NCBI GenBank assembly: GCA_017395425.1
Contig: JAFPUM010000026.1
Span: 1 to 61,317, forward strand
DNA: 61,317 nucleotides
Direction: 5' to 3'
From: Clostridia bacterium
GTDB lineage: Bacteria > Bacillota > Clostridia > Oscillospirales > Acutalibacteraceae
The notes beneath the pieces are model-generated. The model was not told the origin of the DNA and searched no databases. It worked only from the letters and a program-made list of their open reading frames with translations. Positions within the stretch are counted from its first letter, which is position 1, and each line of letters opens with the position of its first letter. This document shows, piece after piece, positions 24,696 to 33,863 of this stretch. The position numbers and the translations under genes are program-made.

Positions 24696-27011
24696 ATGGC
24701 AGATGGTATTGGAAGAAAACAGGACAAGATGAAAAAAACACAGGAGACACGTTCCGTCGAACTGCACGATCAGTTCAACGAGCGTGATTTTACGGACAAT
24801 GTGGTTGAAGCGTATCAGTCATACGACGAACTGGTGCATACGATTTCCCTCAGCGGCAAGGATTACGATATGGCTGCCATCGAGAAGGCGTATCTCTTTG
24901 CCAATCGGGCGCACGCGGGTCAGGCCCGCAAGTCGGGCGAACCGTATATTGTCCACCCGATTTCGGTGGCGAATATTCTGGTGCAGCTGGGGATGGACAC
25001 GGACAGTGTGGTGGCGGCGCTGCTGCATGATGTGGTGGAAGATACGCCCGTGACATCGGCGGAGATCGAGGCGAATTTCGGGAGCATCATTGCCCAGATC
25101 ATCGACGGTCTGACCAAACTGAGTAAAATGGGCTTCAAGACCCGTGAGGAGCATCAGGCGGAAAATGTGCGCCGTATGCTGATCGCCAGCAACAAGGATA
25201 TCCGTGTGCTGATTATCAAGCTGGCGGACCGTCTGAACAATATGCGCACACTCAGCGCCATGTATCCGCAGAAGCAACGGGATATCGCGCGGGAAACCAT
25301 GGAAATTTACGCGCCGCTGGCGCACCGGCTCGGCATCCGTCAGGTCAAGGAGGAGCTGGAGGATTTGTCGCTGCGCTATCTGGAGCCGGACGTGTACAAG
25401 GAAATCTGCGACATGCTTTCGGAACAGCAGTCCAATCGGGAGGCGTTTCTGGAAAGCATCAAAGAGGAGCTTTACAGCAAGCTGGTACAGATGATTCCCA
25501 ATGTCACCATGTCGGGACGTGTCAAATCGGTCAACGGCATTTATCACAAGATGATCGTGCAGGGCAAGAGCTTCAAGGATATCTATGATATCTATGCGGT
25601 GCGTGTGATAGTGGATACGGTGGCGGAATGCTATGCGGCGCTGGGCGTGGTCAACAATACTTACACGTTTCTGCCTACCCGCTTCAAGGACTATATCAGC
25701 ACACCCAAATCCAACGGCTATATGTCGCTTCATACTACCGTTATGCGCAAGAGCAGCGACCCGAATGCCGTGGCTGTTCCCTTTGAAGTGCAGATCCGCA
25801 CCCGCGACATGCACCGGACGGCGGAATACGGCATCGCTGCGCACTGGAAGTACAAGACCGGCGAAGCGGCTTCCGGCGGCGGCAGTAGCGACCTGCTGTT
25901 TGAGCGCTCGATTGTGTGGATCCGTGAGATGATCGAGAGCCAGATGGACAGCGACAGCGCCGACGTGATCACGCTGATCAAGAATGATCTCATGCCGGAT
26001 GAAATTTATGTCTACACGCCCAAAGGCGAAGTCAAGGTGCTGCCTTCCGGCTCGACGGTGATCGACTTCGCCTATGCTATTCACAGTCAGGTGGGACATC
26101 GCATGATCGGCGCCAAGCTCAACGGGCGCATTGTTCCCATCAATACGGTGCTTCACACCGGCAACGTGGTGGAGATTCAGACCACGAAGGAGATTGTGAA
26201 CGGTCCCAGCCGCGACTGGCTGAATATGGCGCGCACCAGTCAGGCGAAAAGCAAAATCCGCTCGTGGTTCAAGAACGAGCGCCGTGCCGAAAACATTGTC
26301 GAGGGGCGCGCCGAGTTTGAACGCGAAATGAAGCGGGCAGGACTGATTGTTCCCGAAGACAAATTCGACGAGTTCATGCAGGAACAGATGCGCCGGGCGC
26401 ATGTGGAAACCGTGGAGGATTTTTATGCGGCGATTGGCTTTGGCGGCATTGTAATGACGCGCATTATGCCGCGTATCCGTGAGGATTACGACCGCATTGT
26501 GGTCAAGCCGCAACAGCCGGTGACGGTGCCTCCACCGGAGCAGCACCACAAAAACCAGGGAGGCGATTTCGGCGTTTGCGTGGAGGGCGTGGAGCATTGT
26601 CAGATCAAGATGTCACGGTGCTGTCATCCGCTGCCGGGCGACGAGATCATCGGTTTTATTACGCGGGGTTATGGTGTGTCGGTGCATAAACGGAACTGTT
26701 CCAACGTTCCGGCTGACATTTCCGCCTGCGAGCATCCCGAACGTTGGATCCCGGTGTATTGGACGGGAGAGAGTACCTGCCGCGAATTCAAGACCACCCT
26801 GCACATTTCCTGTCTGGATCGCAAGGGACTTCTCGCCGACATTACCACCCAGCTTTCCATGATGCACATCGGCATTCATATGCTCAATTCCCGGGAGCTG
26901 AAGGACGGCGGCGCCGTGATTACGGCAACCATTACCGTGAGCAGTCGGGAACACCTCGCGCAGATTGTGGGCAAGCTTTCACGGATCAGCGGCGTGGTGA
27001 GCATTGATTAA
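24696..27011 (+). CDS. rel: Bifunctional (p)ppGpp synthetase/hydrolase Rel
   Basis: This stringent-response enzyme makes and degrades (p)ppGpp. The order of domains is complete: HD hydrolase (ALLHDVVEDTP with H111-D112), synthetase (YDIYAVRVIV, STPKSNGYMSLHTTV, EVQIRT), TGS (PKGEVKVLPSGSTVIDFAYAIH), a zinc-finger/RIS segment (SRCCHPLPGDEIIGF) and a C-terminal ACT domain (ISCLDRKGLLADIT). Both active sites appear intact, so it is a long bifunctional Rel. GAGGAGGGA lies 5-7 nt before the ATG. Likely cotranscribed with recJ. Confidence 0.97.
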   Translation: MADGIGRKQDKMKKTQETRSVELHDQFNERDFTDNVVEAYQSYDELVHTISLSGKDYDMAAIEKAYLFANRAHAGQARKSGEPYIVHPISVANILVQLGMDTDSVVAALLHDVVEDTPVTSAEIEANFGSIIAQIIDGLTKLSKMGFKTREEHQAENVRRMLIASNKDIRVLIIKLADRLNNMRTLSAMYPQKQRDIARETMEIYAPLAHRLGIRQVKEELEDLSLRYLEPDVYKEICDMLSEQQSNREAFLESIKEELYSKLVQMIPNVTMSGRVKSVNGIYHKMIVQGKSFKDIYDIYAVRVIVDTVAECYAALGVVNNTYTFLPTRFKDYISTPKSNGYMSLHTTVMRKSSDPNAVAVPFEVQIRTRDMHRTAEYGIAAHWKYKTGEAASGGGSSDLLFERSIVWIREMIESQMDSDSADVITLIKNDLMPDEIYVYTPKGEVKVLPSGSTVIDFAYAIHSQVGHRMIGAKLNGRIVPINTVLHTGNVVEIQTTKEIVNGPSRDWLNMARTSQAKSKIRSWFKNERRAENIVEGRAEFEREMKRAGLIVPEDKFDEFMQEQMRRAHVETVEDFYAAIGFGGIVMTRIMPRIREDYDRIVVKPQQPVTVPPPEQHHKNQGGDFGVCVEGVEHCQIKMSRCCHPLPGDEIIGFITRGYGVSVHKRNCSNVPADISACEHPERWIPVYWTGESTCREFKTTLHISCLDRKGLLADITTQLSMMHIGIHMLNSRELKDGGAVITATITVSSREHLAQIVGKLSRISGVVSID

Positions 27012-27134
27012 TGTGTGGACGGGAATCGGCTGACCCACCCGATTCCGGATGATCCGGCGGCGGGGGAGAGGGTGCTTATGCGTCCTTTCCTCCGTCGCTT
27101 TTTATATGACGACAGATCGAGACAGGAGTGAAGC

Positions 27135-27734
27135 ATGATGGCAAATCCGACGGCAATCGGCGATAAGATCGAAATCGGGCATTATCCGCAGGGAGCGGAC
27201 GGCGAAATTCTGCCGCTGCGTTGGCTGGTACTCGCGGTCCGGGAAGGATGTGCGCTGCTCGTGGCGGATAAGATGATCGAATGTATGCCCTATCACGCAC
27301 CGTCAGGCAATGTGACATGGGAAAGCTCTTCCCTGCGGGCATGGCTCAACGGTGATTTTTTCAATTCTTCTTTCACCGATGCGGAAAAGGCGGTGATTCA
27401 GCCGATCAGCCTTGCCAACCCGGACAATGCCCGTTACGACATTCCGGGCGGCGTTTCCACAAAGGATCGGGTATTTCTCCTGAGCCTTCCGGAGATGGAA
27501 GAATTTTTTACCTTTGGTATCGACCGCAAGGTTTACGCCACGCCCTATGCCGTGCGTGCCAAAACCCCCGGTCTGGCGGACAAGAGCGCGTCGGCATGGT
27601 GGCTGCGTTCACCGGGCGGTTCGGGCGGTCACGCGGCAACGGTGCATTATATCGGCGGTGTGAGCGGTTACGGCAATGCCGTGAGCGACAGTCATATTGC
27701 GGTCCGTCCGGCGCTGTGGATGAAGCTGTCATAA
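27135..27734 (+). CDS. DUF6273 domain protein
   Basis: The 199-residue protein has the DUF6273 pattern: LRWLVLAVREGCALLVADK, TWESSSLRAWLNGDFF, VFLLSLPEMEEFF, and the terminal WWLRSPGGSGGHAATV and RPALWMKL. The fold is probably related to C-type-lectin or formylglycine-generating-enzyme modules. The function is unknown. There is no signal peptide, so it is probably cytoplasmic. ATG at 27138 is an equally good alternative start. It lies alone between rel and thrC. Confidence 0.75.
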   Translation: MMANPTAIGDKIEIGHYPQGADGEILPLRWLVLAVREGCALLVADKMIECMPYHAPSGNVTWESSSLRAWLNGDFFNSSFTDAEKAVIQPISLANPDNARYDIPGGVSTKDRVFLLSLPEMEEFFTFGIDRKVYATPYAVRAKTPGLADKSASAWWLRSPGGSGGHAATVHYIGGVSGYGNAVSDSHIAVRPALWMKLS

Positions 27735-27800
27735 AAAAGCCAAACCGCTTCGCGGAAATCGGAAAATTTTGTGGGTTATGATAAATTGTTTTTCCTCCCG

Positions 27801-27829
27801 TTGACATCGCGGCGCAAATCTGTTAAAAT
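27801..27829 (+). promoter_or_regulatory. Promoter for thrC
   Basis: TTGACA (27801-27806) and TAAAAT (27824-27829), spacing 17 bp. The leader of about 60 nt is too short for a T-box. Confidence 0.75.
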
Positions 27830-27895
27830 TTTTACAAACTCCCTTTTCCGCTCTACTCACACCTGATACAGGAATGACGAATCGAGGTTATAGTG

Positions 27896-29389
27896 ATGAA
27901 TTATACCAGTACAAGAGACAATTCGGTGAAGGTCACGTCGGCGCAGGCGATTGCGGCGGGCATCTCGCCCGACGGCGGTCTGTATGTGCCCGAGACGATT
28001 CCTTCCTTCTCCCATGAAGAACTGCTGGCGATTGCCGGAGTTGATTACCGTGAGAGAGCCGTGAAGGTTCTCGGCAAGTACCTCACCGACTTTACCGCCG
28101 AGGAACTGCGCGAATGCGTGGACGGCGCCTATACCGATACATTCGGCGGCACGGACGTCGCCCCGGTTGTGGATATCGCGGATCACCGCTTTGTCCTCGA
28201 ACTGTGGCACGGTCCCACCTGCGCCTTCAAGGATATGGCGCTTCAACTGCTGCCTCATCTGCTCACCCGTTCGGTCAAAAAGACCTGCGACGGCAAGGAA
28301 ATCGTCATTCTCGTCGCCACATCCGGCGATACCGGCAAAGCCGCGCTGGAGGGATTCAGGGATGTACCCGGCACCCGCATCATGGTCTTCTATCCGGTGG
28401 AGGGTGTGAGCGCGATTCAGAAAAAACAGATGGTCACGCAGGAAGGCGGAAACGTCGGCGTGTGCGCCATCAAAGGCAATTTCGACGACGCGCAGACCGG
28501 CGTCAAGCGTATTTTTACCAGCCCCGATATCGCGGCGGAACTTGCCGCGCACAATATGGCGTTCTCTTCCGCCAATTCCATCAACTGGGGACGGCTCGCG
28601 CCGCAGATTGTCTATTATATTTCCGCCTATGCCGACCTGATGAACAAGGGCGTTATCAAACAGAAGGGCGACCCCATCAATGTGGTGGTGCCGACCGGCA
28701 ATTTCGGCAACATTCTGGCGGCTTACTATGCGCGGAAGATGGGTCTGCCCATTCACAGGCTGATCTGCGCCTCCAATGCCAACAATGTACTCACCGACTT
28801 TATCCGCAGCGGTGTATATGACCGCAATCGTCCCTTCCATACGACCATTTCGCCTTCGATGGACATTCTCATTTCCAGCAACCTCGAACGCCTGATCTAT
28901 GACCTTTCCGGCTGCGACAGCGTGAGAGTGAAGGGTTGGATGGAGCGTCTGGCTGCCGAAGGACGCTATGAGGTGGACGACGACGTGAAGGACGCGGTGA
29001 AATCGCTGTTCTGGGCAGGCTGCTGTGATGACAACGCGACGCAGAACACGATTCGGGAGGTCTTTACCGAGCGGCACTATCTGGCGGATACCCATACCGC
29101 CGTGGCGCTCAACGTTTACGACCAGTATGTCCGTGAAACCGGCGATACGCTGCCCACTGTGATTGCTTCCACCGCCAGCCCCTATAAGTTTGCGCCCGCT
29201 GTGCTGGGTGCAATTGCTCCCGACAAAACGGGTGAGGACGAATTCGCCATGCTGGAAGCGCTGCGCGAGGTTTCGGGTGCGGCAATCCCTGCACCGCTCG
29301 CCGGACTCAAGGGCAAGGCTGTCCGTTTCGACCGTGTCTGCGAAGGCGCTGCCATGCGGGAAGCGGTGCTGGATATGCTGTCTGTCTGA
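27896..29389 (+). CDS. thrC: Threonine synthase
   Basis: This PLP enzyme converts O-phosphohomoserine to threonine. The 497-residue product belongs to the long class: it starts MNYTSTRDN with GISPDGGLYVPE, and has HGPTCAFKDMALQLLPHLL with the Schiff-base Lys, ATSGDTGKAALEGF, and PTGNFGNILAAYYARKMG for phosphate binding. ATG at 27896 has GAGG 8 nt upstream. No other threonine-pathway genes are close. Confidence 0.96.
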   Translation: MNYTSTRDNSVKVTSAQAIAAGISPDGGLYVPETIPSFSHEELLAIAGVDYRERAVKVLGKYLTDFTAEELRECVDGAYTDTFGGTDVAPVVDIADHRFVLELWHGPTCAFKDMALQLLPHLLTRSVKKTCDGKEIVILVATSGDTGKAALEGFRDVPGTRIMVFYPVEGVSAIQKKQMVTQEGGNVGVCAIKGNFDDAQTGVKRIFTSPDIAAELAAHNMAFSSANSINWGRLAPQIVYYISAYADLMNKGVIKQKGDPINVVVPTGNFGNILAAYYARKMGLPIHRLICASNANNVLTDFIRSGVYDRNRPFHTTISPSMDILISSNLERLIYDLSGCDSVRVKGWMERLAAEGRYEVDDDVKDAVKSLFWAGCCDDNATQNTIREVFTERHYLADTHTAVALNVYDQYVRETGDTLPTVIASTASPYKFAPAVLGAIAPDKTGEDEFAMLEALREVSGAAIPAPLAGLKGKAVRFDRVCEGAAMREAVLDMLSV

Positions 29390-29433
29390 CGCGGCACAAA
29401 ACAAACAGATTTCCGGAGCGGGAGGTGATTCCC

Positions 29434-30165
29434 TTGGCACTCTTTGCGCTGGCCGATACGCATCTTTCCATCGGCGAGGACAAAAAAATGGATCGCTTCG
29501 GCGGCTGGGAAAGATACGAACAGCGTATTCAGGACAACTGGCGCGCCATCGTCAAGCCGGAGGACACCGTTGTGCTGGCGGGTGATATCTCATGGGCGAT
29601 GAAGCTCACGGACACGCTGCCGGATTTTGGTTTTCTTCACGCGCTGCCCGGTCGCAAGATTCTCATGAAGGGGAATCACGATTACTGGTGGTCCACCAAG
29701 ACCAAAATGGATAACTGGCTGGTGCAGAACGGCTTTGACGATATGTGCATTCTCTTCAATAATGCCTATGAGTACGGTGATTATGTGATCTGCGGTACGC
29801 GGGGATGGTCTTACGACTGTCCGGCGGATGAACAGATTGTCCTGCTGCGGGAGGTGGGACGGCTGGAAGCCTCGATTCAGGCGGGGCTGGCGACCGGCAG
29901 AGAGCCGCTGGTGTTTCTGCACTATCCCCCCGTCTACGGCGACTATGTGTGTGAAGAGATTACCGGGGTGCTGCACCGCTACGGTATCCGGCGGTGCTAC
30001 TACGGGCATCTGCACGGTATGGCGGGCAGAAAGGCTTTCATCGGCAACTGGGAAGGCATTGAAATGCGGTTGATTGCAGCCGATCATGTGAATTTTGTGC
30101 CGCAGCTCCTTCTGAGTGACGGTTCCGGCGGACAGGCAATCGCCGATGTTGCAAATCTTTTATAG
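29434..30165 (+). CDS. Calcineurin-type metallophosphoesterase
   Basis: The 243-residue cytoplasmic protein carries the full metal-binding series: ADTHLS, GDISWAM, GNHDYWW, FLHYPP and YGHLHG. The substrate is unknown. TTG at 29434 is chosen as start because a near-perfect GGAGGTGA lies 5 nt before it; it gives the typical N-terminus MALFALADTHLS. It lies 44 nt after thrC and may be cotranscribed. Confidence 0.9.
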   Translation: MALFALADTHLSIGEDKKMDRFGGWERYEQRIQDNWRAIVKPEDTVVLAGDISWAMKLTDTLPDFGFLHALPGRKILMKGNHDYWWSTKTKMDNWLVQNGFDDMCILFNNAYEYGDYVICGTRGWSYDCPADEQIVLLREVGRLEASIQAGLATGREPLVFLHYPPVYGDYVCEEITGVLHRYGIRRCYYGHLHGMAGRKAFIGNWEGIEMRLIAADHVNFVPQLLLSDGSGGQAIADVANLL

Positions 30166-30182
30166 ATTTTGCGAAAAGGTGC

Positions 30183-30211
30183 TTGAAAAACCGATTTTGA
30201 TTTGCTATAAT
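30183..30211 (+). promoter_or_regulatory. Promoter for tig
   Basis: TTGAAA (30183-30188) and TATAAT (30206-30211), 17-bp spacer. Confidence 0.7.
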
Positions 30212-30294
30212 TGATTGGTCACATTACGATGGTGAAATCATGAAAGGGAACAAAAGGAAATGTTCCCATATGAAACCGAGGAGGAACTTTCATT

Positions 30295-31578
30295 ATGATT
30301 AACAACAAGACACAAATCGACGCTACTACTTACGAAGTGGAATTTTCCGTGGACGCGCAGCAGCTTCAGACCGAAAAGAAGCGGCTTTACCGTGCGAACG
30401 TCGCTCGTTACAATGTACCCGGTTTCCGCAAGGGCAAGGCGCCCATGAATGTGATTGAAAGAATGTACGGTCCGGTGTTTACACAGGAAGCGGTGGAAAA
30501 CCTTTATAACAAGAATGTGGATCTCGTCGTAACCGAATTCGGCGAAGAAGTGGTGGACGTCAATTCCGCCGAGGTAGTCTCTCTCGAAGGTGACGTGGTC
30601 TATAAGGCAAAGTTTATCACGAAGCCGGAGGTCAAGATCGAGGGCTACAAGGGTCTGACTGTCGAAAAGGCAGAGCCTGTTGTCACCGACGAGGATGTGG
30701 AGAGCGAACTGAAGAACATCCAGCAGCGCAACAGCCGCACCATCGATGTGGACGACAGACCCGCGCAGATGGATGATACCGTAGTCTTTGATTTTGAGGG
30801 CTTCTGCGGCGGCGAGGCTTTTGACGGCGGCAAGGCGGAGAATTACAGCCTGAAGCTGGGCTCCGGACAGTTCATTCCCGGCTTTGAAGAGGGAATGGTG
30901 GGTCACAGTATCGGCGAGGAGTTCGATGTGAACGTGACGTTCCCGGAGGAGTATCACGCGGAGGAGCTTGCCGGTCAGCCCGCGGTTTTCAAGGTGACGA
31001 TTCATCAGATCAAGATGACCGAGCTGCCCGAGTTGGACGATGAATTTGCCAAGGACGTCAGCGAGTTCGATACCCTTGCCGAGTACAAGGAGGATATCCG
31101 CGCCGATCTGCTCCGCACGGCCGAAGAGAAGGCAAAGGATGACGCCGACAACAAGCTCATGGACGCGCTGATTGACCTGCTCGACGCCGATATTCCCGAA
31201 GTGATGTATGACAAGAAGGTGGACGAAAATGTCCGCGATTTCTCTTACCGTCTCCAGTCCAACGGCATGAATCTGGACGACTATTTCACCTACACCGGAC
31301 TGGATATGGAATCCTTCCGCGGTCAGTTCAGAGAGCAGGCGATCCGTCAGGTCAAGCTCCGTCTGGCGCTCGAAAAGATTGCCGAATTGGAAGCCGTTGC
31401 CGTGTCCGATGAGGATGTGGAAACCGAATATGCCAATCTCGCCAAGAATTACGACATTCCGGTGGATCAGGTCAAGACTATCGTGCCCGTGGAGGGACTT
31501 CGTCTGGATGTTGCCGTCGAGAAGGCAGTGGATGTCGTGCGCGACAGTGCCAACTATGTGGCGCCTTCCGCCGAATAA
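30295..31578 (+). CDS. tig: Trigger factor
   Basis: This ribosome-associated chaperone has the three expected parts: an N-terminal ribosome-binding domain with VPGFRKGKAPMNVI, an FKBP-like prolyl isomerase domain near residues 160-245 (GSGQFIPGFEEGMVG), and a long helical C-terminal chaperone domain. Length 427 is standard. GAGGAGG lies upstream of the ATG. It heads the conserved tig-clpP-clpX-lon block. Confidence 0.97.
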   Translation: MINNKTQIDATTYEVEFSVDAQQLQTEKKRLYRANVARYNVPGFRKGKAPMNVIERMYGPVFTQEAVENLYNKNVDLVVTEFGEEVVDVNSAEVVSLEGDVVYKAKFITKPEVKIEGYKGLTVEKAEPVVTDEDVESELKNIQQRNSRTIDVDDRPAQMDDTVVFDFEGFCGGEAFDGGKAENYSLKLGSGQFIPGFEEGMVGHSIGEEFDVNVTFPEEYHAEELAGQPAVFKVTIHQIKMTELPELDDEFAKDVSEFDTLAEYKEDIRADLLRTAEEKAKDDADNKLMDALIDLLDADIPEVMYDKKVDENVRDFSYRLQSNGMNLDDYFTYTGLDMESFRGQFREQAIRQVKLRLALEKIAELEAVAVSDEDVETEYANLAKNYDIPVDQVKTIVPVEGLRLDVAVEKAVDVVRDSANYVAPSAE

Positions 31579-31647
31579 TCTTCTTTCGCCGCCATTCGAC
31601 AGATTTCGCGGCAGCGGCATGATAGTATGAACGCAGCATTGTGGGAC

Positions 31648-31710
31648 GGCGTGCCGCCGTGGGAATATTCCCGCAGCGGTGCGCCGCTCGGCATAAACTC
31701 CGGTTTTTTT
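31648..31710 (+). terminator. Imperfect long hairpin with distal T-run after tig
   Basis: An imperfect inverted repeat centred on GGGAATATTCCC (arms about 31648-31665 and 31668-31685) is followed about 18 nt later by TTTTTTT. The distance makes efficient termination doubtful. It could be a processing or attenuation element between tig and clpP. Confidence 0.4.
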
Positions 31711-31749
31711 CGTATGTTAAGAATGCAACAAATATAGAAAGGAAGATTG

Positions 31750-32340
31750 ATGACTATGAGCAGTCTGGTTCCTTATGTGGTAGAACAAACCAGCAGAGGC
31801 GAACGTTCCTATGATATTTATTCCCGTCTTCTCAATGACAGAATTATCATGCTGTTTGATGAGGTCAACAGCGTGACCGCAAGTCTGGTCACGGCGCAGC
31901 TTCTCTATCTGGAAGGTCAGGATCCGAAAAAGGATATCTGTCTGTATATCAACAGCCCCGGCGGTGCTGTCAAGGACGGTCTGGCGATTTATGACACGAT
32001 GAATTATATCAAGTGCGACGTCTCCACCATCTGCATGGGCATGGCGGCGAGCATGGGCGCGTTTTTGCTGGCGGCAGGCGCCAAGGGCAAGCGTCTGGCG
32101 CTGCCCAACAGCGAGATCATGATCCATCAGCCGCTCGGCGGCGCGCAGGGGCAGGCGACGGATATTGAAATTCAGGCCAATCAGATTCTGAAGACCAAGA
32201 AAAAGCTCAACGAAATGCTCGCGGCTGCGACCGGCAAGCCTTACTCCCAGATTTGCATCGACACCGAGCGCGATAATTATATGTCGGCCGAGGAAGCCAG
32301 AGAGTATGGCTTGATCGACCGTGTCATCTACAAACGATAG
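31750..32340 (+). CDS. clpP: ATP-dependent Clp protease proteolytic subunit
   Basis: ClpP forms the tetradecameric serine protease chamber used with ClpX. Catalytic residues are visible: Ser101 in MAASMGAF, His126 in MIHQP and an Asp in the DTERDN region. The N-terminus [22 protein letters not shown] is canonical. ATG at 31750 follows AAAGGAAG by 4-6 nt; ATG at 31756 is also possible. clpX begins 13 nt downstream, so the two form an operon. Confidence 0.97.
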   Translation: MTMSSLVPYVVEQTSRGERSYDIYSRLLNDRIIMLFDEVNSVTASLVTAQLLYLEGQDPKKDICLYINSPGGAVKDGLAIYDTMNYIKCDVSTICMGMAASMGAFLLAAGAKGKRLALPNSEIMIHQPLGGAQGQATDIEIQANQILKTKKKLNEMLAAATGKPYSQICIDTERDNYMSAEEAREYGLIDRVIYKR

Positions 32341-32353
32341 GACGGTTGATACA

Positions 32354-33658
32354 ATGTCTCGTAGCAGGAACAACAAGGATGAATTGAGATGTTCCTTCTG
32401 TTTCAAAGCCGAAAGTGATGGCGTCCGGCTGGCGTCGTCCAACACGGGCGCCTGTATCTGCAATGAATGCGTGGTTGCCTGCATACAGGTTTTCAAAAGG
32501 GATGGTTTCTATGATATCGACCGTTTTCAGGACGATGATGAGGACGATCCGCTGAATGACCTGGATTTTCATCTGCTCAAGCCCGCCGAGATCAAGGAGC
32601 ATCTCGACATGTATGTCATCGGGCAGGACGCCGCCAAAATTGCGCTGTCCGTGGCGGTCTACAACCATTACAAGCGTATCGGCGGCGCCCCCATCCCTGA
32701 TGATGTGGAACTGCAAAAGAGCAATATTCTGCTGCTCGGACCCACGGGCGTGGGCAAGACCTTTCTGGCACAGTCGCTTGCCAAAATTCTCGACGTGCCT
32801 TTTGCGATTGCCGACGCGACCACGCTCACCGAAGCGGGGTATGTCGGCGAGGATGTGGAAAACATCCTGCTGCGTCTGATTCAGGCGGCGAATTATGATG
32901 TGGAACGCGCTCAGCGCGGCATTATCTATGTCGACGAGATCGACAAGATTGCCCGCAAGTCCGAGAACACCTCTATCACCCGCGATGTCAGCGGTGAAGG
33001 CGTGCAGCAGGCACTTCTGAAGATTCTCGAAGGCACTGTGGCAAATGTTCCCCCGCAAGGCGGCAGAAAGCACCCCCAGCAGGAGTTTATTCCCATCGAC
33101 ACCACCAATATCCTCTTTATCTGCGGCGGCGCGTTCGACGGCATCGAGAAGATCATTGAAAAGCGCGTGGGAAATTCCGCGATGGGCTTTGGCGCGGAAA
33201 TCCGCACCAAGGAGGACGCCGATTACAGCGAACTCATTTCCAAGTGCATTCCGCATGATCTGGTGCATTTCGGCATTATTCCGGAATTGGTGGGACGTCT
33301 GCCGGTGCTGACCTCGCTGCAGGCGCTTGACCGGGATGCGCTGGTTTCTATCATGACCCAGCCCAAAAATGCCATTGTCAAGCAGTACAAGGCGCTCTTT
33401 CGTATGGACGACGTGGAACTGGATTTCACTCCCGAGGCGCTTTCCCGCATCGCGGAAAAGGCGCTCGAACAAAAGACCGGCGCACGTGGTCTGCGTGGCG
33501 TGATCGAGAGTATCCTCACGCCGATCATGTTCTCGGTTCCCTCCAAGGAAAACGTTTCCAAGGTGCTCATTACCCGTGAATGCGTGGACGGCGAGGCGGA
33601 ACCCACCGTGTTCTGTCTGTCCGTCAAGGAAGCAGCCGACAAATCCCATGCGCAATGA
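32354..33658 (+). CDS. clpX: ATP-dependent Clp protease ATP-binding subunit ClpX
   Basis: ClpX is the AAA+ unfoldase partner of ClpP. It has an N-terminal zinc-binding domain (CSFC and CNEC), Walker A GPTGVGKT starting near residue 129, Walker [11 protein letters not shown], sensor [16 protein letters not shown], and the IGF-type ClpP loop as MGFGAEI. Length 434. ATG at 32354 gives the normal start. Ends before a strong terminator. Confidence 0.97.
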   Translation: MSRSRNNKDELRCSFCFKAESDGVRLASSNTGACICNECVVACIQVFKRDGFYDIDRFQDDDEDDPLNDLDFHLLKPAEIKEHLDMYVIGQDAAKIALSVAVYNHYKRIGGAPIPDDVELQKSNILLLGPTGVGKTFLAQSLAKILDVPFAIADATTLTEAGYVGEDVENILLRLIQAANYDVERAQRGIIYVDEIDKIARKSENTSITRDVSGEGVQQALLKILEGTVANVPPQGGRKHPQQEFIPIDTTNILFICGGAFDGIEKIIEKRVGNSAMGFGAEIRTKEDADYSELISKCIPHDLVHFGIIPELVGRLPVLTSLQALDRDALVSIMTQPKNAIVKQYKALFRMDDVELDFTPEALSRIAEKALEQKTGARGLRGVIESILTPIMFSVPSKENVSKVLITRECVDGEAEPTVFCLSVKEAADKSHAQ

Positions 33659-33667
33659 ATAGGTACG

Positions 33668-33707
33668 ATCCGCTTTCCCATCCTTTTTTCGGAAAGCGGA
33701 TTTTTTT
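33668..33707 (+). terminator. Terminator after clpX
   Basis: A perfect 11-bp stem (33668-33678 with 33691-33701) is followed by seven T. Confidence 0.9.
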
Positions 33708-33768
33708 GCATGAGGGAGTTTTTTCAGGACGGGTTTCATGGAAAAAGTTGAAAAGTTGCAAAAAGAGG

Positions 33769-33797
33769 TTGTATTCGCTCTTGATATGATTTATAAT
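33769..33797 (+). promoter_or_regulatory. Promoter for lon-ysxC
   Basis: TTGTAT (33769-33774) and TATAAT (33792-33797) with 17-bp spacing. No CIRCE or CtsR-type repeat is visible here. Confidence 0.65.
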
Positions 33798-33863
33798 AGA
33801 AGAACCCTTTGGATGCAAAAGGGCTATCGGTTGATACCAAATTCATAGGAGAATAGCTTTTTT